The translations under genes and the position numbers were made by a program. Below are positions 36,274-46,099 of a stretch of 64,000 nt of DNA, in pieces. The number at the start of each line of letters is the position of its first letter. The first letter of the stretch is position 1. A model generated the notes under the pieces. It saw nothing but the letters and a program-made list of their open reading frames with translations. It was not told where the DNA came from and made no database searches. The DNA lies in the NCBI GenBank assembly GCA_016935915.1, contig JAFGQB010000009.1:1-64000 (forward strand), given 5' to 3'. This DNA comes from Spirochaetota bacterium (GTDB taxonomy: Bacteria > Spirochaetota > GWE2-31-10 > JAFGQB01).

Positions 36274-37485
36274 ATGAATAAAAAAACAGCTTTAATCAAT
36301 TTAGTGTTCTGCTCAATAATGCACGGACTTAATCATTTCCTGTTGATTTTTTTTAAGCCCATGTACATTCAGATGTCGAACTTTTATCATCTGCGTGAGG
36401 TGGCTGATATCACAGTCAAGGCGACCATAATATATGCAGGCTACGGAAGCTCCAACTTCATATCAGGCTTTTTATCAAGAAGATATTCCAGGAAGATGAT
36501 CTTATTTATAGGAATGCTTGTTATGAGTCTGGCGGTGATGTTCATTGCTTTTATTCCTTCGGGTTCGTTCAATTTGACGGTCCTTTTAATATTTATAATG
36601 GGTTTAAGCGGTGGAGTTTATCACCCGGCTGCAAATACATTTGCAACTGCAATGTATGAAGAAAAAAAGGGACATGCGATCGGTATGCTTTCTATCGGTT
36701 CAGCGATCGGATTTGTGATAGCTCCTTTTATAGGTGAATATCTGGGAAATAAATTGCTGGGTTTTCAATTGCTTTTTTTTATATGCGGTATTGCCGGTTT
36801 TATTTTTGCAGTTTTATTTTTCATATTTGTTGAAGATGACCTGTTAAAAACTGAAAATGTCAGACCTGATAAAGTCTCAACTTCAGGACGTTCAAAAGTT
36901 AAAATCTTTCCGTTCGCATTTTTATTGATCCTGGTCTGCATTCCGGTTACATTAAAGGAAATATCGAACTGGAGTTTTTATGAGATCACGCCGTTCTGGG
37001 TTAATTTCGGTTTTTCCAGAGGCATAACCATATCACTGATCCAGTCTATGCTGTATTTACCTTCTGTTTTTATTCAGCCGTTTGTAGGAAAGTTATGTGA
37101 CAGGTTCGGTTCTGTAAAAGTTTCAGTGATAACTTTTATTCTCTGCGGGGTTGGTATTGCCTTGTTCAGCATTTCGAATATTTTTACGCTGTGGCTTGCG
37201 ATGATCGTGTTCGGAGCAGGCATGGGAAGTGCCACTGTTGCTGGTGAAACCTATATGGCTGATATGACAACTGTCAAGAACAGGTCTTTGATCTACGGCA
37301 TTGTTCTTTCTGCAGGTCTGGGTATAGGAGGTACTGTAAGTGGGATATCAGGCTGGGTAGTGGATATTTTCGGAAAAAAGAACATAACCGGCTACAATCT
37401 CTGGTACATTTTTTCAGGTGTGTCAGTTGTTTTGTCAGCTTTTATTTTTATATTGATTGAGAAAATCAAAAATAAAAAAACCTGA
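36274..37485 (+). CDS. Major facilitator superfamily exporter (fosmidomycin-resistance-like)
   Basis: A 403-residue, 12-helix transporter. The loop 2-3 signature GFLSRRYSRKMILFIGM is near 63-79, and the symmetry-related QPFVGKLCDRFGSVKVSV near 269. GLSGGVYHPAANTFATAMY near 114 is typical of the Fsr/YfkF drug-export group. The basic central loop is near 192-212. The start at 36274 has no clear ribosome site, so initiation may be weak or leader-dependent. The strong promoter and palindromic operator upstream suggest regulated export. The stop codon lies in a hairpin that probably terminates transcription of the convergent gene. Substrate unknown. Confidence 0.88.
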   Translation: MNKKTALINLVFCSIMHGLNHFLLIFFKPMYIQMSNFYHLREVADITVKATIIYAGYGSSNFISGFLSRRYSRKMILFIGMLVMSLAVMFIAFIPSGSFNLTVLLIFIMGLSGGVYHPAANTFATAMYEEKKGHAIGMLSIGSAIGFVIAPFIGEYLGNKLLGFQLLFFICGIAGFIFAVLFFIFVEDDLLKTENVRPDKVSTSGRSKVKIFPFAFLLILVCIPVTLKEISNWSFYEITPFWVNFGFSRGITISLIQSMLYLPSVFIQPFVGKLCDRFGSVKVSVITFILCGVGIALFSISNIFTLWLAMIVFGAGMGSATVAGETYMADMTTVKNRSLIYGIVLSAGLGIGGTVSGISGWVVDIFGKKNITGYNLWYIFSGVSVVLSAFIFILIEKIKNKKT

Positions 37486-37509
37486 CAGCTTTTTTTAAAG
37501 TCTGTCAGG
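37481..37509 (-). terminator. Intrinsic terminator for the chemotaxis-receptor transcript
   Basis: CCTGACAG (37481-37488) pairs with CTGTCAGG (37502-37509). Read on the minus strand the hairpin is followed directly by seven T and further T-rich sequence. It therefore terminates the leftward MCP transcript about 260 bases after its stop, and it overlaps the stop codon of the rightward MFS gene. The 258 bases between hold no recognisable gene. Confidence 0.65.
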
Positions 37510-37767
37510 ATAAGGAGAACATAAAAGCACCCGCCTGGTATAAAAAGGTTTAATAAAGTATTAAATAAGCCTTAAGTAAGAGGAGAAAACTTACAAGGCA
37601 ATTTAATCAATGATTTTAACTGCAATCCAGTATTATACATTTTAAAAGTCAGCATCCTTTCAATTATATTAATCGCTTGAAACAAGAAAATCATTCGATT
37701 TTTTTTAAAATTATTAAAAATATTTTTCTGAATGGATTTTATATTATTATTAGAACGATTTGATAGG

Positions 37768-39810
37768 TTAGATTTTCTGATTTAAAAATTCGGTATCAAA
37801 CAATTTTATGTTTTTAAAGCCAGCCTCTAACAAGCTTAATTTGTCTGAGACTTCCTTAAAATAATTGTAGAAATTTGTAAAATTCATTTCAAGATTATTA
37901 AAATATTCATACTGTTTCCTGCCAACTGTATTGATGTTACCTGTTGATTCCTCGAGTTTTTTTATTGTTTCTGATAATGTTTGATTGTTTTCATTTTCTT
38001 TTCCGATGTTATCCATGACTGAAGATGTTATGGTTACAAGATTATTTATGACTGTAATGTTTTCTTTAGATGCCGCAAGAAGTTCATCTGAGGATGCATT
38101 GATTTCTGTCATTATCTGATTTGTCGAATCAATACCTTTGGTAATTTCTTTAATAACTTCCGAGAGATTGAAAGATTTTTGAACAGAATTTTCAATTGCT
38201 TCTTTCATGGATTTTAAAAGTGCAGAAATGTCTTTTGTCTGATCTGCGGTGCTTTCCGCAAGCTTTCTTACCTCTTCCGCTACAACAGCAAAGCCCTTGC
38301 CGCTTTCTCCTGCATGAGCGGCTTCAATTGCCGCATTCATTGCCAAAAGGTCGATCTGATCTGTTATTGAAAAGATCGTTGTTACGATTTCAGATATTCC
38401 GGAACCGATCCTGGAAATTTCCTGTATTGAAGCATTCATCTGATTTAAAGCGTTCATTCCGATCTTTGAACTGTTACCGAGTATATTACTTAAGTCAAAA
38501 GCCTTATTTATGATTATTGTGGTATTTTCAATTGATTTTAAGATTTCATGGAGACTTGAGCTGGTCTGTTCGACCATTGCAGACTGGGATGTAATATTTT
38601 CTTTGTTGTTATCCAACAGATCAACTGTGTTTTTTATTGCTTCGGCTGTTATACCTGTTACTTCGCTCTGATTGGATATTTCTTTGATTATTTGTTCTGA
38701 ATTACTGGTTATATCTTTATTGATTTTAATCAGTGATTCGATATCAAGCTGTTCATGCTTTGTTTTATCGATCAATTCTACGGAAACATCATAAATTGAT
38801 TTGAACTGCCTGTTTAAATTTAAGATAAGTTGATTTATATAAACCTGGATTTCACCTATTTCATCATTTGTTGTCTTGGTTAAAAGACGTGTTAAGTCGC
38901 CTTTTATCTCTCCTATAAGCTTTAAATTTTCGGATATTCCATTTATGTGAGAATGCATATAACTTGCAAATAAAAAGGAAAAGCATGCAACCAGAATCAG
39001 CATTAAAAATGAAAACAGTGCCATTTCTATGCTTTTATTTAATGAGTATCTTCCCCAGCTCTCTTTTAATCTTTCGGCTTCTTCTCTGATCTCATTCACA
39101 TTGTCCGATTCTTCAATAATGTCAAGAAGTGGAGTGAAGAACCCATTGGCTTTTTCAAATTTATCCTTTTGCAAACTAAATGCTGTATTGGATATACCTG
39201 CGGTTTGTTCTGCATTTCCTAATCCGGCGAATAAATTAAGGATGGTTGTCAATAATAAAAATGCAATAATTGTTAAGAATATTTTTAATCTCACATTGAA
39301 AAAGGTTTTTTTTATAGAGAATTCAAATAATTTTAATTTCAGCTTAAAGGTTCTGATAACATGGTTAAAATATATGGACTGGATCAATCCTATTGAAGGT
39401 CCAAAGAAGATGGCAACAATGAGAAAACGTATGGTTGACCATCTTATATAACCGATCATAAGCGACCTGGCATAGGTAGAAAGTGATGCAACTACAACCC
39501 ATCCGATCATATTTACTACAATAAAAAAAATCGTAACGTTCTTTTCAATTTTGATTACTTTAAGTTTATATTGTTCAGGATTGGCTGTATCGATCTTATT
39601 CAATGGTTTAAGCAATTTGTAAAGGATGAATAACACTGCTATATATGCGATGCATGCAAATATTAATGGAATTTTAAACTCCGGTATTAATTCTAAAAAC
39701 TTTCTCCCCATAACAGGATATATATAAAAAAAGACCAGGGGAAGGGAAGGTAATTCTGTTGCAAGGAAAAATATTAAAATTTTTTTTATCGTATTATCAG
39801 ATTTGGACAT
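37768..39810 (-). CDS. Methyl-accepting chemotaxis protein with polytopic sensor
   Basis: A 680-residue receptor. The N-terminal half holds six hydrophobic helices (about 10-32, 45-66, 90-110, 120-147, 173-193 and 260-285) instead of the usual single periplasmic domain, with a short external loop between the fifth and sixth. A HAMP-like region follows near 286-335. The cytoplasmic signalling domain has the hairpin tip [19 protein letters not shown] then [19 protein letters not shown], which binds CheA and CheW. Glu/Gln-rich helices before and after are the methylation regions. It should sense something in or near the membrane. AAAGGA precedes the ATG. No che gene is adjacent. Confidence 0.92.
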   Translation of the reverse strand: MSKSDNTIKKILIFFLATELPSLPLVFFYIYPVMGRKFLELIPEFKIPLIFACIAYIAVLFILYKLLKPLNKIDTANPEQYKLKVIKIEKNVTIFFIVVNMIGWVVVASLSTYARSLMIGYIRWSTIRFLIVAIFFGPSIGLIQSIYFNHVIRTFKLKLKLFEFSIKKTFFNVRLKIFLTIIAFLLLTTILNLFAGLGNAEQTAGISNTAFSLQKDKFEKANGFFTPLLDIIEESDNVNEIREEAERLKESWGRYSLNKSIEMALFSFLMLILVACFSFLFASYMHSHINGISENLKLIGEIKGDLTRLLTKTTNDEIGEIQVYINQLILNLNRQFKSIYDVSVELIDKTKHEQLDIESLIKINKDITSNSEQIIKEISNQSEVTGITAEAIKNTVDLLDNNKENITSQSAMVEQTSSSLHEILKSIENTTIIINKAFDLSNILGNSSKIGMNALNQMNASIQEISRIGSGISEIVTTIFSITDQIDLLAMNAAIEAAHAGESGKGFAVVAEEVRKLAESTADQTKDISALLKSMKEAIENSVQKSFNLSEVIKEITKGIDSTNQIMTEINASSDELLAASKENITVINNLVTITSSVMDNIGKENENNQTLSETIKKLEESTGNINTVGRKQYEYFNNLEMNFTNFYNYFKEVSDKLSLLEAGFKNIKLFDTEFLNQKI

Positions 39811-39914
39811 AATTATTTCCTTTTATGATACTTATTCTTTATATTTTAAGAAAAAATCTCTAAAAATAAAATATTTTTTTAAATTTTTAAAAATTTTAAA
39901 TAATTTTTATAGGG

Positions 39915-39940
39915 TAGAGTCAAGGGACGGTTCTGGTAAT
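39915..39940. repeat. REP-like fragment
   Basis: TAGAGTCAAGGGACGGTTCT followed by GGTAAT, similar to the fragments at 32170 and 45211. Short and without a clear partner arm here. Confidence 0.35.
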
Positions 39941-39957
39941 CATAATATAACTTTCAT

Positions 39958-39986
39958 TTGACAATTTATAGCAGTTCTATTATAGT
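39958..39986 (+). promoter_or_regulatory. Promoter of the acyl-ACP thioesterase gene
   Basis: TTGACA at 39958-39963 and TATAGT at 39981-39986 with a 17-base spacer. The transcript would start near 39993, about 27 bases before the ATG at 40020. Confidence 0.65.
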
Positions 39987-40019
39987 TTTATGATAACATT
40001 TTAAAAAAAGAGCGCAGTC

Positions 40020-40748
40020 ATGTCAACGATCTGGAGAGAAAATTTTAAGGTGAGGACATATGAAGCTGATCTTAACAACAATGTCAAGGTCAGTTCATTG
40101 TTTGATTATATGCAGGAAGCTGCGGCAAATCATGCTGAAAGCTTAAATTACGGTTACAATGCTTTGACAAAAAAAAATCAGGCATGGATTTTATCTCGTG
40201 CTGTAATAGAACTCTATGGCAGTGCCGGATTTACAGATGAATTAGTAGTTGAAACCTGGGCACAAAGCATTGATAAACTTTTTGCAATAAGAGATTTTAT
40301 TATTTATGACTGCATGAATAAGATTTTGGCTAAAGCATCTACTGCATGGCTTTTAGTTGACACTGTCAATAAAAGACCTTTAAGACTAACAGAGCTGCAT
40401 CATCATACTCCTCCTGAAGAAAAAACTCCTGTATTCAACGAAAATCCCCCAAAGATCGAATATAATGAAGAAAAAAATCTTATCTGTGATAAAATCGCAG
40501 AATATACCGATATTGACTTAAATCAGCATGTCAATAATGTTAAATTCATTGAATACGGGCTGGACTGCTTAGGCAGGGATTTTTTTGAAAAAAACAGACT
40601 TACCGGAGTAAAACTCAACTTTTTATCCGAATTTAAATTTGGTGAAAAGATCGGTATATACAAAGGGAGCATTAATGGAAGATGCATCTACATAGAAGGT
40701 GCAAGGGGTGATAATAAGATATTCAAGATGATTGTTGATTATAAGTGA
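40020..40748 (+). CDS. Acyl-ACP thioesterase (FatA/FatB type)
   Basis: A 242-residue double-hotdog enzyme that hydrolyses acyl-ACP to release free fatty acid. The first hotdog has KVSSLFDYMQEAAANHAE near 23-40 and AWILSRAVIELYG near 55. The second carries the catalytic Asn168 and His170 in DIDLNQHVNNVKFIEYG, the family signature. The ribosome site is poor but the promoter is strong. With the acyl-CoA synthetase at 13586 the cell can release and reactivate acyl chains. Bacterial FatA-like enzymes are frequent in anaerobes. Chain-length specificity cannot be read. Confidence 0.9.
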   Translation: MSTIWRENFKVRTYEADLNNNVKVSSLFDYMQEAAANHAESLNYGYNALTKKNQAWILSRAVIELYGSAGFTDELVVETWAQSIDKLFAIRDFIIYDCMNKILAKASTAWLLVDTVNKRPLRLTELHHHTPPEEKTPVFNENPPKIEYNEEKNLICDKIAEYTDIDLNQHVNNVKFIEYGLDCLGRDFFEKNRLTGVKLNFLSEFKFGEKIGIYKGSINGRCIYIEGARGDNKIFKMIVDYK

Positions 40749-40837
40749 AAGCTTTTACTTAAATTCAGTTTTTTATCAAGGACTTTATAATCAAAAATGT
40801 AAGATATAAATAATTACAGGGACCATGTTTTAAATGA

Positions 40838-40878
40838 AAGCCTCGTTTTTTTTTCGCTCTAAAGATGACCGGAAGCTT
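40838..40878 (+). repeat. Dispersed hairpin element, copy C
   Basis: AAGCCTCG, nine T, CGCTCTAAAGATGACC, GGAAGCTT. The reverse complement shares GCTTCCGGTCATCTTTAG exactly with copy A. The ends AAGCCTC and GGAAGCTT can pair with one mismatch. It lies about 90 bases after the thioesterase stop, in the same orientation as the gene. Confidence 0.7.
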
Positions 40879-41001
40879 AAAGTTTTCTTTTTTTGTTTAA
40901 GGCATGTATTTTTTGTTTTTTAAATAAAGTGAAATAATGTTTGAAAATTATTGATTTTATAATGATAAGTTTGTAAAATTATCAAAAAAAGGAGGAAATT
41001 A

Positions 41002-41187
41002 ATGAAAAATGAAATTGGAAGATGTGCCGCTCCATCAGGTGCTATTTACGGCTTGGGATTCATAGGTGCTTTTGTATATTTTATTATCCATGCAGCGGGT
41101 TTTTGGATGGGAGTTCTGGGCTTTTTAAAGGCAATTGTTTGGCCTGCTTTTCTTGTTTATGGATTGTTTAAGTTTTTGGCAATGTGA
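41002..41187 (+). CDS. Small conserved two-helix membrane protein
   Basis: A 61-residue protein: short polar N-terminus with Cys8 (GRCAAPSGAIYGLGFIGA), then one long or two short hydrophobic helices (residues 16-34 and 36-60) containing FWMGVLGFLKAIVWPAFLVY. Similar small proteins are widespread as uncharacterised membrane proteins, and the WPAFLVY stretch looks strongly constrained. The perfect ribosome site AAAGGAGG is seven bases before the ATG, so this is a real gene. Function unknown. Confidence 0.75.
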   Translation: MKNEIGRCAAPSGAIYGLGFIGAFVYFIIHAAGFWMGVLGFLKAIVWPAFLVYGLFKFLAM

Positions 41188-41228
41188 TTAAGAAAACTTA
41201 TTATAGAAATGCATTTTCTTTTTAAAAT

Positions 41229-43286
41229 CTATGCATTATTGAACTGTATCTTATAGAGCTTATAATAAAATCCTTTTTTTCTCATCAGCTCTTCATGTTT
41301 TCCTGTTTCGATTATTTTCCCGTGATGAAGAACTATTATTTTATCGGCATTCCTGATTGTCGAGAGCCTGTGGGCAATAATTATCGAAGTCTTGTTTTTA
41401 AGCATTTTCTTTAATGCATTTTGAATGAATTCCTCTGTTTCTGTATCAATATTACTTGTTGCTTCATCAAGGAGAAGTATATCGGGATTTTTGACTACTG
41501 CCCTTGCAAATGCTAAAAGCTGTTTCTGTCCTGTTGAAATTGTTGCACCTCTTTCACTCATCTGGTGATTATATTTATTTTCCAGATTTTCGATAAAGCT
41601 GTCAGCACATACAAAATTCGATGCCTCTCTCACACTTTCATCTGTTATATCATTGTCCTTGACTTTAATATTATCGCTTAGAGAACCTGTGAATATAAAT
41701 ACATCCTGCATGACAAGTCCTGTTTTTGATCTTAATTCTTTGATTGAAAGGCTTTTGATGTCATGGTTGTCAATAAGAATGCTGCCTTTCTGGAAATCAT
41801 AGTATCTTGAAAGGATATTTATAATTGATGTTTTACCGGCACCTGTTGTTCCGACAATTGCCATAGTTTCACCCGGATTAATTTCAAATGAGACATTCTT
41901 TAATACCCAGTCTTTATCATTATATGCAAACCATACATTATTGAATTTTATATGACCGTTTATTTTGTTTATCCGCAAGGGAATATCTTTTTCAATTAAC
42001 TCATTTTTTTCATCCAGAAGGTTGAATATCCTTTCAGCCGAAACCATTGCTGACTGGAATATGTTGAATTTCTCTGCAAGCTCCTGGACAGGTTCGAAAA
42101 ATCTGCCTATATACTGTATAAAGATGAAAAGAGTTCCTATTGTCAAAAGGTTGTTTATCACATCAAATCCGCCGAAAACCAGCACTGAACAGGTAGCTAT
42201 AATGTATGAGAGGAACATGGTAGGTCTGAATATTCCGAACAGGATTATTTCTGTCAGATGAGCCTTGTATGATCCATTTGTGATTTTTTCATACTTTTTG
42301 AATATTTTTTTTTCTATACCGAAAAGCTGTATGATCTTCAAACCTGAAATATGCTCTGAAAGGAACGCATTGAAATCAGAAAGGATCTTCCTTAATATTC
42401 TGTAATTTTTCAATGCAAACTTTCTGTAAACCATTATCAGAAGATAGACGAACGGCAGAACACAGAAGCTTAAAAGAGTCAGTTTAATATTTATGATGAG
42501 CATGATCACAACTATACCGATTATGAGAAAGACATTTTTAAAAAAATTAGCCAGTACTTCGGTGTACATTTCATTGACGTTTTCAGTGTCATTGGTAACC
42601 CTTGTCACAAGTCTGCCAATTGGATTTTTATCAAAGAACCCGAATGACAGGTTAAGTATATGTTTGAATAGATCGAGTCTTATATTAAATATTATTTTCT
42701 GTCCGGTATATTGGTTAATCAGTGATTCCAGATATGTAAAAGTGAATAATAAAATTATTAAAAAAAAGAATAGAAAGGAAAAAAATATTATCCGATTGAA
42801 ATCGTTTTTCCTTAAGATTTTTAGATCATTTTTTGAAAGATATATGCCTGTGATCTTTCTGCCGTTTAGATTTATTACCAGATCATTTTGTGACATGATG
42901 CTTTTTGAAAAATCATAATCTGTCAATGTTGAAAGCTCGTTATCATTGAGATGAGTAAAGAGATAATAACAGTCATTATGATAAATAATTTGTGCTTTTG
43001 GTAAAGAAGGATCATTGACAATAGATTTATCTTTTGTCAAAAAAAGATTATTATACTTAACTGCATCTGTTTTATCTAAAGTAACAACAGCATAGGGCTT
43101 TTTATATCCGTTTATATATCTGTCTATGGATATTCCAATCAATACTGGCTGTAAGAGTTCCAGAGCAGTAATAAAAATAAGCAGAATTATCGATGAAATG
43201 ATTAAGAAAGTATAAGGTTTTGCATATTTGAGTATTTTTTTAAAGATTTTAAAATCTATTTTTTTGTTTTCAATTATTTCCTGCAT
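41229..43286 (-). CDS. ABC exporter half-transporter, catalytically complete partner
   Basis: About 685 residues: membrane domain (about 1-420) and nucleotide-binding domain. Walker A GTTGAGKT is near 480, ABC signature ISTGQKQL near 584, Walker B LLLDEATS with the catalytic Glu near 609, and switch His IIAHRLS near 639. An extra domain of about 110 residues between helices 1 and 2 (roughly 55-165) should lie outside the membrane. It follows the 579-residue half-transporter by 20 bases. The two form a heterodimeric exporter of the TM287/288 or BmrCD kind, moving drugs or lipids. I choose the ATG at 43286, one codon inside an in-frame TTG, with AAGGA upstream. Confidence 0.9.
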   Translation of the reverse strand: MQEIIENKKIDFKIFKKILKYAKPYTFLIISSIILLIFITALELLQPVLIGISIDRYINGYKKPYAVVTLDKTDAVKYNNLFLTKDKSIVNDPSLPKAQIIYHNDCYYLFTHLNDNELSTLTDYDFSKSIMSQNDLVINLNGRKITGIYLSKNDLKILRKNDFNRIIFFSFLFFFLIILLFTFTYLESLINQYTGQKIIFNIRLDLFKHILNLSFGFFDKNPIGRLVTRVTNDTENVNEMYTEVLANFFKNVFLIIGIVVIMLIINIKLTLLSFCVLPFVYLLIMVYRKFALKNYRILRKILSDFNAFLSEHISGLKIIQLFGIEKKIFKKYEKITNGSYKAHLTEIILFGIFRPTMFLSYIIATCSVLVFGGFDVINNLLTIGTLFIFIQYIGRFFEPVQELAEKFNIFQSAMVSAERIFNLLDEKNELIEKDIPLRINKINGHIKFNNVWFAYNDKDWVLKNVSFEINPGETMAIVGTTGAGKTSIINILSRYYDFQKGSILIDNHDIKSLSIKELRSKTGLVMQDVFIFTGSLSDNIKVKDNDITDESVREASNFVCADSFIENLENKYNHQMSERGATISTGQKQLLAFARAVVKNPDILLLDEATSNIDTETEEFIQNALKKMLKNKTSIIIAHRLSTIRNADKIIVLHHGKIIETGKHEELMRKKGFYYKLYKIQFNNA

Positions 43287-43306
43287 CAAACTTATTCCTT
43301 TTTAAA

Positions 43307-45046
43307 TCAGTAAGTATCCAGCTCTTTTTCGATGAGCTGTTTTTTGTATAACTTTGTATAAAAACCGTTATTTTTTAAAAGAGCCTTATGACTGCCGTAT
43401 TCCATGATCCTGCCGTTTTCAATTACCGCGATGTTGTCAACAAACTGTATTGTCGATAGGCGGTGTGCAATTATTATTGTTGTCTTGTTTTTTCTGCTTT
43501 TTTTTAAGCCTTTTATTATTGCCTCCTCGGTATTGGTATCAACTGCCGATAATGAGTCGTCAATTATTAAAATATCCGGATCCAAAATCAATGCTCTTGC
43601 AAGGGTAAGTCTCTGCTTCTGACCCCCTGAGATATTGATCCCTCTTTCACCGATTATGGTTTCATATTTATCGTTTAATTCCATTATGTTTTCATGAATG
43701 CCGCCTGCGATACCTGCATTAATTACATCCTGTTCGATAAAATCATCACCAGCTAAAGTTATGTTGTTCTTGATGCTGTCGGAAAATAAAACCGCATCCT
43801 GGGTTACATAAGAGATCGTCTTTTTAAGTACTGTCAGAGGAATTTTATTTATATCCTGACCTCCGATATAAATTGATTTTTCAGGGGCATTGTAGAGTCT
43901 TGCTATCAAATTGGCAAGGGTTGTTTTACCGCAGCCTATTTTGCCGACAAGGGCTACTGCTTCGCCCTTTTTTATAGATAATGAAATTCCGTTGAGTATT
44001 ATTCTGTCTGTATCAGGATATTTAAAAGTTAATCTGTCTATTGTAATATAAGGATCAACCTTTGTAATACTAAAATCGGCATTTTCATCAGTTATATCAG
44101 GCTTTGTTGTAAAAAGTTCATCAATGCGTTTTTGACTTGCTATACCTTGAGAAAAAATATTTATGCACCAGCCTAAAGCTATCATGGGCCAGATCATTAG
44201 GTCAATGTACTGAATGAAAGCAACGAAGCTGCCTAAAGTAATTGATGAAGTAATGGTGAGCCAGCTTCCGTAAATAAGGGTAATAAGGAGGCTTAAGCCT
44301 ACAATTAAGCCTACAATGGGAAAGAGAAGTGAATACGTTTGAATGAGCCTTAAATTTTTATCAAAGTTATCTTTATTTACCTTCTGATAATTTTTAAGTT
44401 CATTGTATTCCTGCACAAAGGCTTTTATTACACGTATCCCGCTTATTGATTCCTGAACAAAATCCGTCATTTTGGCAAAAGCTTCCTGCTTATCCTTAAA
44501 CCTTTTTTGTATGACCCTGCTGAAAAGTAATGCTCCCAGGCTTATAAGCGGCAGAGGGGTCAATGCAAGGAGAGTTAAAATTAAATTTATGGTTGTTATC
44601 GTTTTGAAGATTATAAAGCTTATCATTATGACTGCATCGAATGCCATTATCAAACCAGGACCTATGAGCATTCTCACTGCAGCAAGATCATTGGTAAAAT
44701 AAGCCATAAGATCCCCTGTTTTGTTTTTATGATAAAAACTCTGCGGCAGACTCTCAAGATGAATGAAAAGATCATTCTTAATATGATATTCAATTTTTCT
44801 TGATGTACCGAATATCATCACTCTCCAGAACAGCCTTCCGATGGTAACGATTGCTGTAATCAGGAGTATATAACCGATGTTAGCCAAAAGGTCATTAAAT
44901 AGGGCTTTGTCTTTCTTTAATATGTCTATTGACTCTCCTATTAATTGAGGTATCAATAATTGAAGATAGTCTATTGCCAGCACTATTAAAAAACCTGTTA
45001 AATAGAACAATGAATATTTTTTAATGTATTGAAATAATTTTTTCAT
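43307..45046 (-). CDS. ABC exporter half-transporter with degenerate ATP site
   Basis: A 579-residue half-transporter, first gene of the pair. It has six helices (about 15-300) and a nucleotide-binding domain with Walker A GKIGCGKTT, signature NISGGQKQRL, Walker B ILIIDDSLSAVD and switch IIAHRLS. The residue after Walker B, normally Glu, is Asp, the mark of a non-hydrolysing consensus-poor site in heterodimeric exporters. Its partner has the Glu and a slightly altered signature, so the composite sites are asymmetric as in TM287/288. There is no strong ribosome site upstream. Confidence 0.9.
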   Translation of the reverse strand: MKKLFQYIKKYSLFYLTGFLIVLAIDYLQLLIPQLIGESIDILKKDKALFNDLLANIGYILLITAIVTIGRLFWRVMIFGTSRKIEYHIKNDLFIHLESLPQSFYHKNKTGDLMAYFTNDLAAVRMLIGPGLIMAFDAVIMISFIIFKTITTINLILTLLALTPLPLISLGALLFSRVIQKRFKDKQEAFAKMTDFVQESISGIRVIKAFVQEYNELKNYQKVNKDNFDKNLRLIQTYSLLFPIVGLIVGLSLLITLIYGSWLTITSSITLGSFVAFIQYIDLMIWPMIALGWCINIFSQGIASQKRIDELFTTKPDITDENADFSITKVDPYITIDRLTFKYPDTDRIILNGISLSIKKGEAVALVGKIGCGKTTLANLIARLYNAPEKSIYIGGQDINKIPLTVLKKTISYVTQDAVLFSDSIKNNITLAGDDFIEQDVINAGIAGGIHENIMELNDKYETIIGERGINISGGQKQRLTLARALILDPDILIIDDSLSAVDTNTEEAIIKGLKKSRKNKTTIIIAHRLSTIQFVDNIAVIENGRIMEYGSHKALLKNNGFYTKLYKKQLIEKELDTY

Positions 45047-45588
45047 AAGAATTGTTTTTTTTGGTTTAAGTCATATAATTAATTATTATTTAATAAAAGT
45101 CAATCGGAAAAACACTTTATAGAATTTTTCTCTTTACAAATAAAAATCAAATTTGCCAGTACAAAAACATAAAGTTTCTCACAAAATACAATTTATATAT
45201 TTATTTAACACAAGGGACAGGTACTTGCCTCATTCCTAAGGTAGTCGGGATAGAAGCGTTTTGTTGTTTGGGATGGGAGAAGGATGGTTTAAAGCAAAAA
45301 GAGGGGATTTATTAAGTCTTAATTGACCTGGTTTGATGATTTTTTTTTATAAGCTTTGATTAAAAATGAAATCCGGCTTCCTTTTGGTCATTCTTTTGCA
45401 TAGAAAAATAAATGCAGGGATTAAAACCTCATATCTCAATACTCTTTTAAAAAGAAAATTAAGAGATCCAAAGCTGGATCTGCTTTTAAAAAATTGCATA
45501 CAGGTTTAAAAGTAAATTGAAAACCGGCCGCTTCCGGAAAGCATTTGCGCCAAAAAAAACGGAGTACATTGGGTTTTAAAAAAATGTC
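45047..45588. other. Intergenic region with repeat debris
   Basis: About 540 bases with no convincing gene. It contains a REP-like fragment at 45211-45229 (CAAGGGACAGGTACTTGCC), a small perfect hairpin at 45464-45481 (AGATCC, AAAGCT, GGATCT) and the fourth copy of the dispersed hairpin element (45530-45565). The left end should hold the promoter of the ABC exporter operon, but I see only a weak TTGACT on the minus strand. Confidence 0.4.
45530..45565 (-). repeat. Dispersed hairpin element, copy D
   Basis: GCTTCCGGAAAGCATTTGCG, then CCAAAAAAAACGGAGT. It shares TTCCGG, GCGCCAAAAAAAA and GGAG with copies A and E. The homology to copy E continues past the element (GGAGTA, then GGTTTTAAAAAAAT), to about 45590. 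It is the only copy not directly 3' of a gene in its own orientation, lying between the ABC operon and tRNA-Glu. Confidence 0.6.
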
Positions 45589-45616
45589 TTGTAAATTATT
45601 TTGATTTTTATATAAT
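45589..45616 (+). promoter_or_regulatory. Promoter of tRNA-Glu
   Basis: TTGTAA at 45589-45594 and TATAAT at 45611-45616, 16 bases apart, placing the start of transcription near 45623, just before the tRNA. Confidence 0.55.
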
Positions 45617-45630
45617 AGTTTTTAAGATAT

Positions 45631-45702
45631 GGTCTCTTCGTCTAGAGGTTAGGACAGGTGGTTCTCAGCCATCAGACAAGGGTTCGATTCCCTTAGGGAC
45701 TA
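45631..45702 (+). tRNA. tRNA-Glu (anticodon CTC)
   Basis: A 72-base cloverleaf. Acceptor arm GGTCTCT pairs with AGGGACT (with G-U at the end and one U-G), and the D arm is CGTCTAGAGGTTAGGACA. Anticodon stem GGTGG/CCATC has loop TTCTCAG, giving anticodon CTC for GAG codons. T arm AAGGG-TTCGATT-CCCTT is perfect. The discriminator is A and no CCA is encoded, so CCA must be added by an enzyme. This CTC isoacceptor complements the usual TTC one, which is not in the window. Confidence 0.92.
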
Positions 45703-45799
45703 ACTTTGTAAAATTTATTAATGTTTATAATAATAATTTTATATAATTAGTTTGTAAGTACATAGAATATGTTATATAATTTGAAGCAAGGAGCCTTAA

Positions 45800-45991
45800 A
45801 TGAGTTCAATAATAATCGATAATGGAAAGAACCTGAAAGTTCTGCTTGATGATATCAATAAGGGAATTGACCTGCTTTATGAAAAAGCGGATAATATCAG
45901 TGACCAGTTTGATAAAAATGATGTTAAGGATATACTTAATGTTTTAAATGAAATAAATAAAAAAATAAAAAAAATAAAACCGATCGGTTAA
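45800..45991 (+). CDS. Small helical protein of unknown function
   Basis: A 63-residue acidic-then-basic protein, predicted almost wholly helical (VLLDDINKGIDLLYEKADN, then KDILNVLNEINKKIKKIKP), with no signal or membrane segment. The heptad-like hydrophobic spacing suggests a small coiled-coil or helical hairpin. A strong ribosome site (AAGGAG) precedes the ATG, so it is probably expressed. It follows tRNA-Glu by about 100 bases and may read from the same promoter. No family was recognised. Confidence 0.6.
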   Translation: MSSIIIDNGKNLKVLLDDINKGIDLLYEKADNISDQFDKNDVKDILNVLNEINKKIKKIKPIG

Positions 45992-46099
45992 GTCAAAACG
46001 GATTATCATAGGGCGAATTGAATTTTAAGAAGCGTTCTCAATAATTTTTATCTTATCTTCATTCAAAATCTAATAAGATATCGGATAATTTTAAGACAA

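Noticed and set aside
45464-45481. A terminator hairpin AGATCC/GGATCT
   Set aside because: The stem is only six pairs with a short T-run, and no gene ends nearby in a matching direction.
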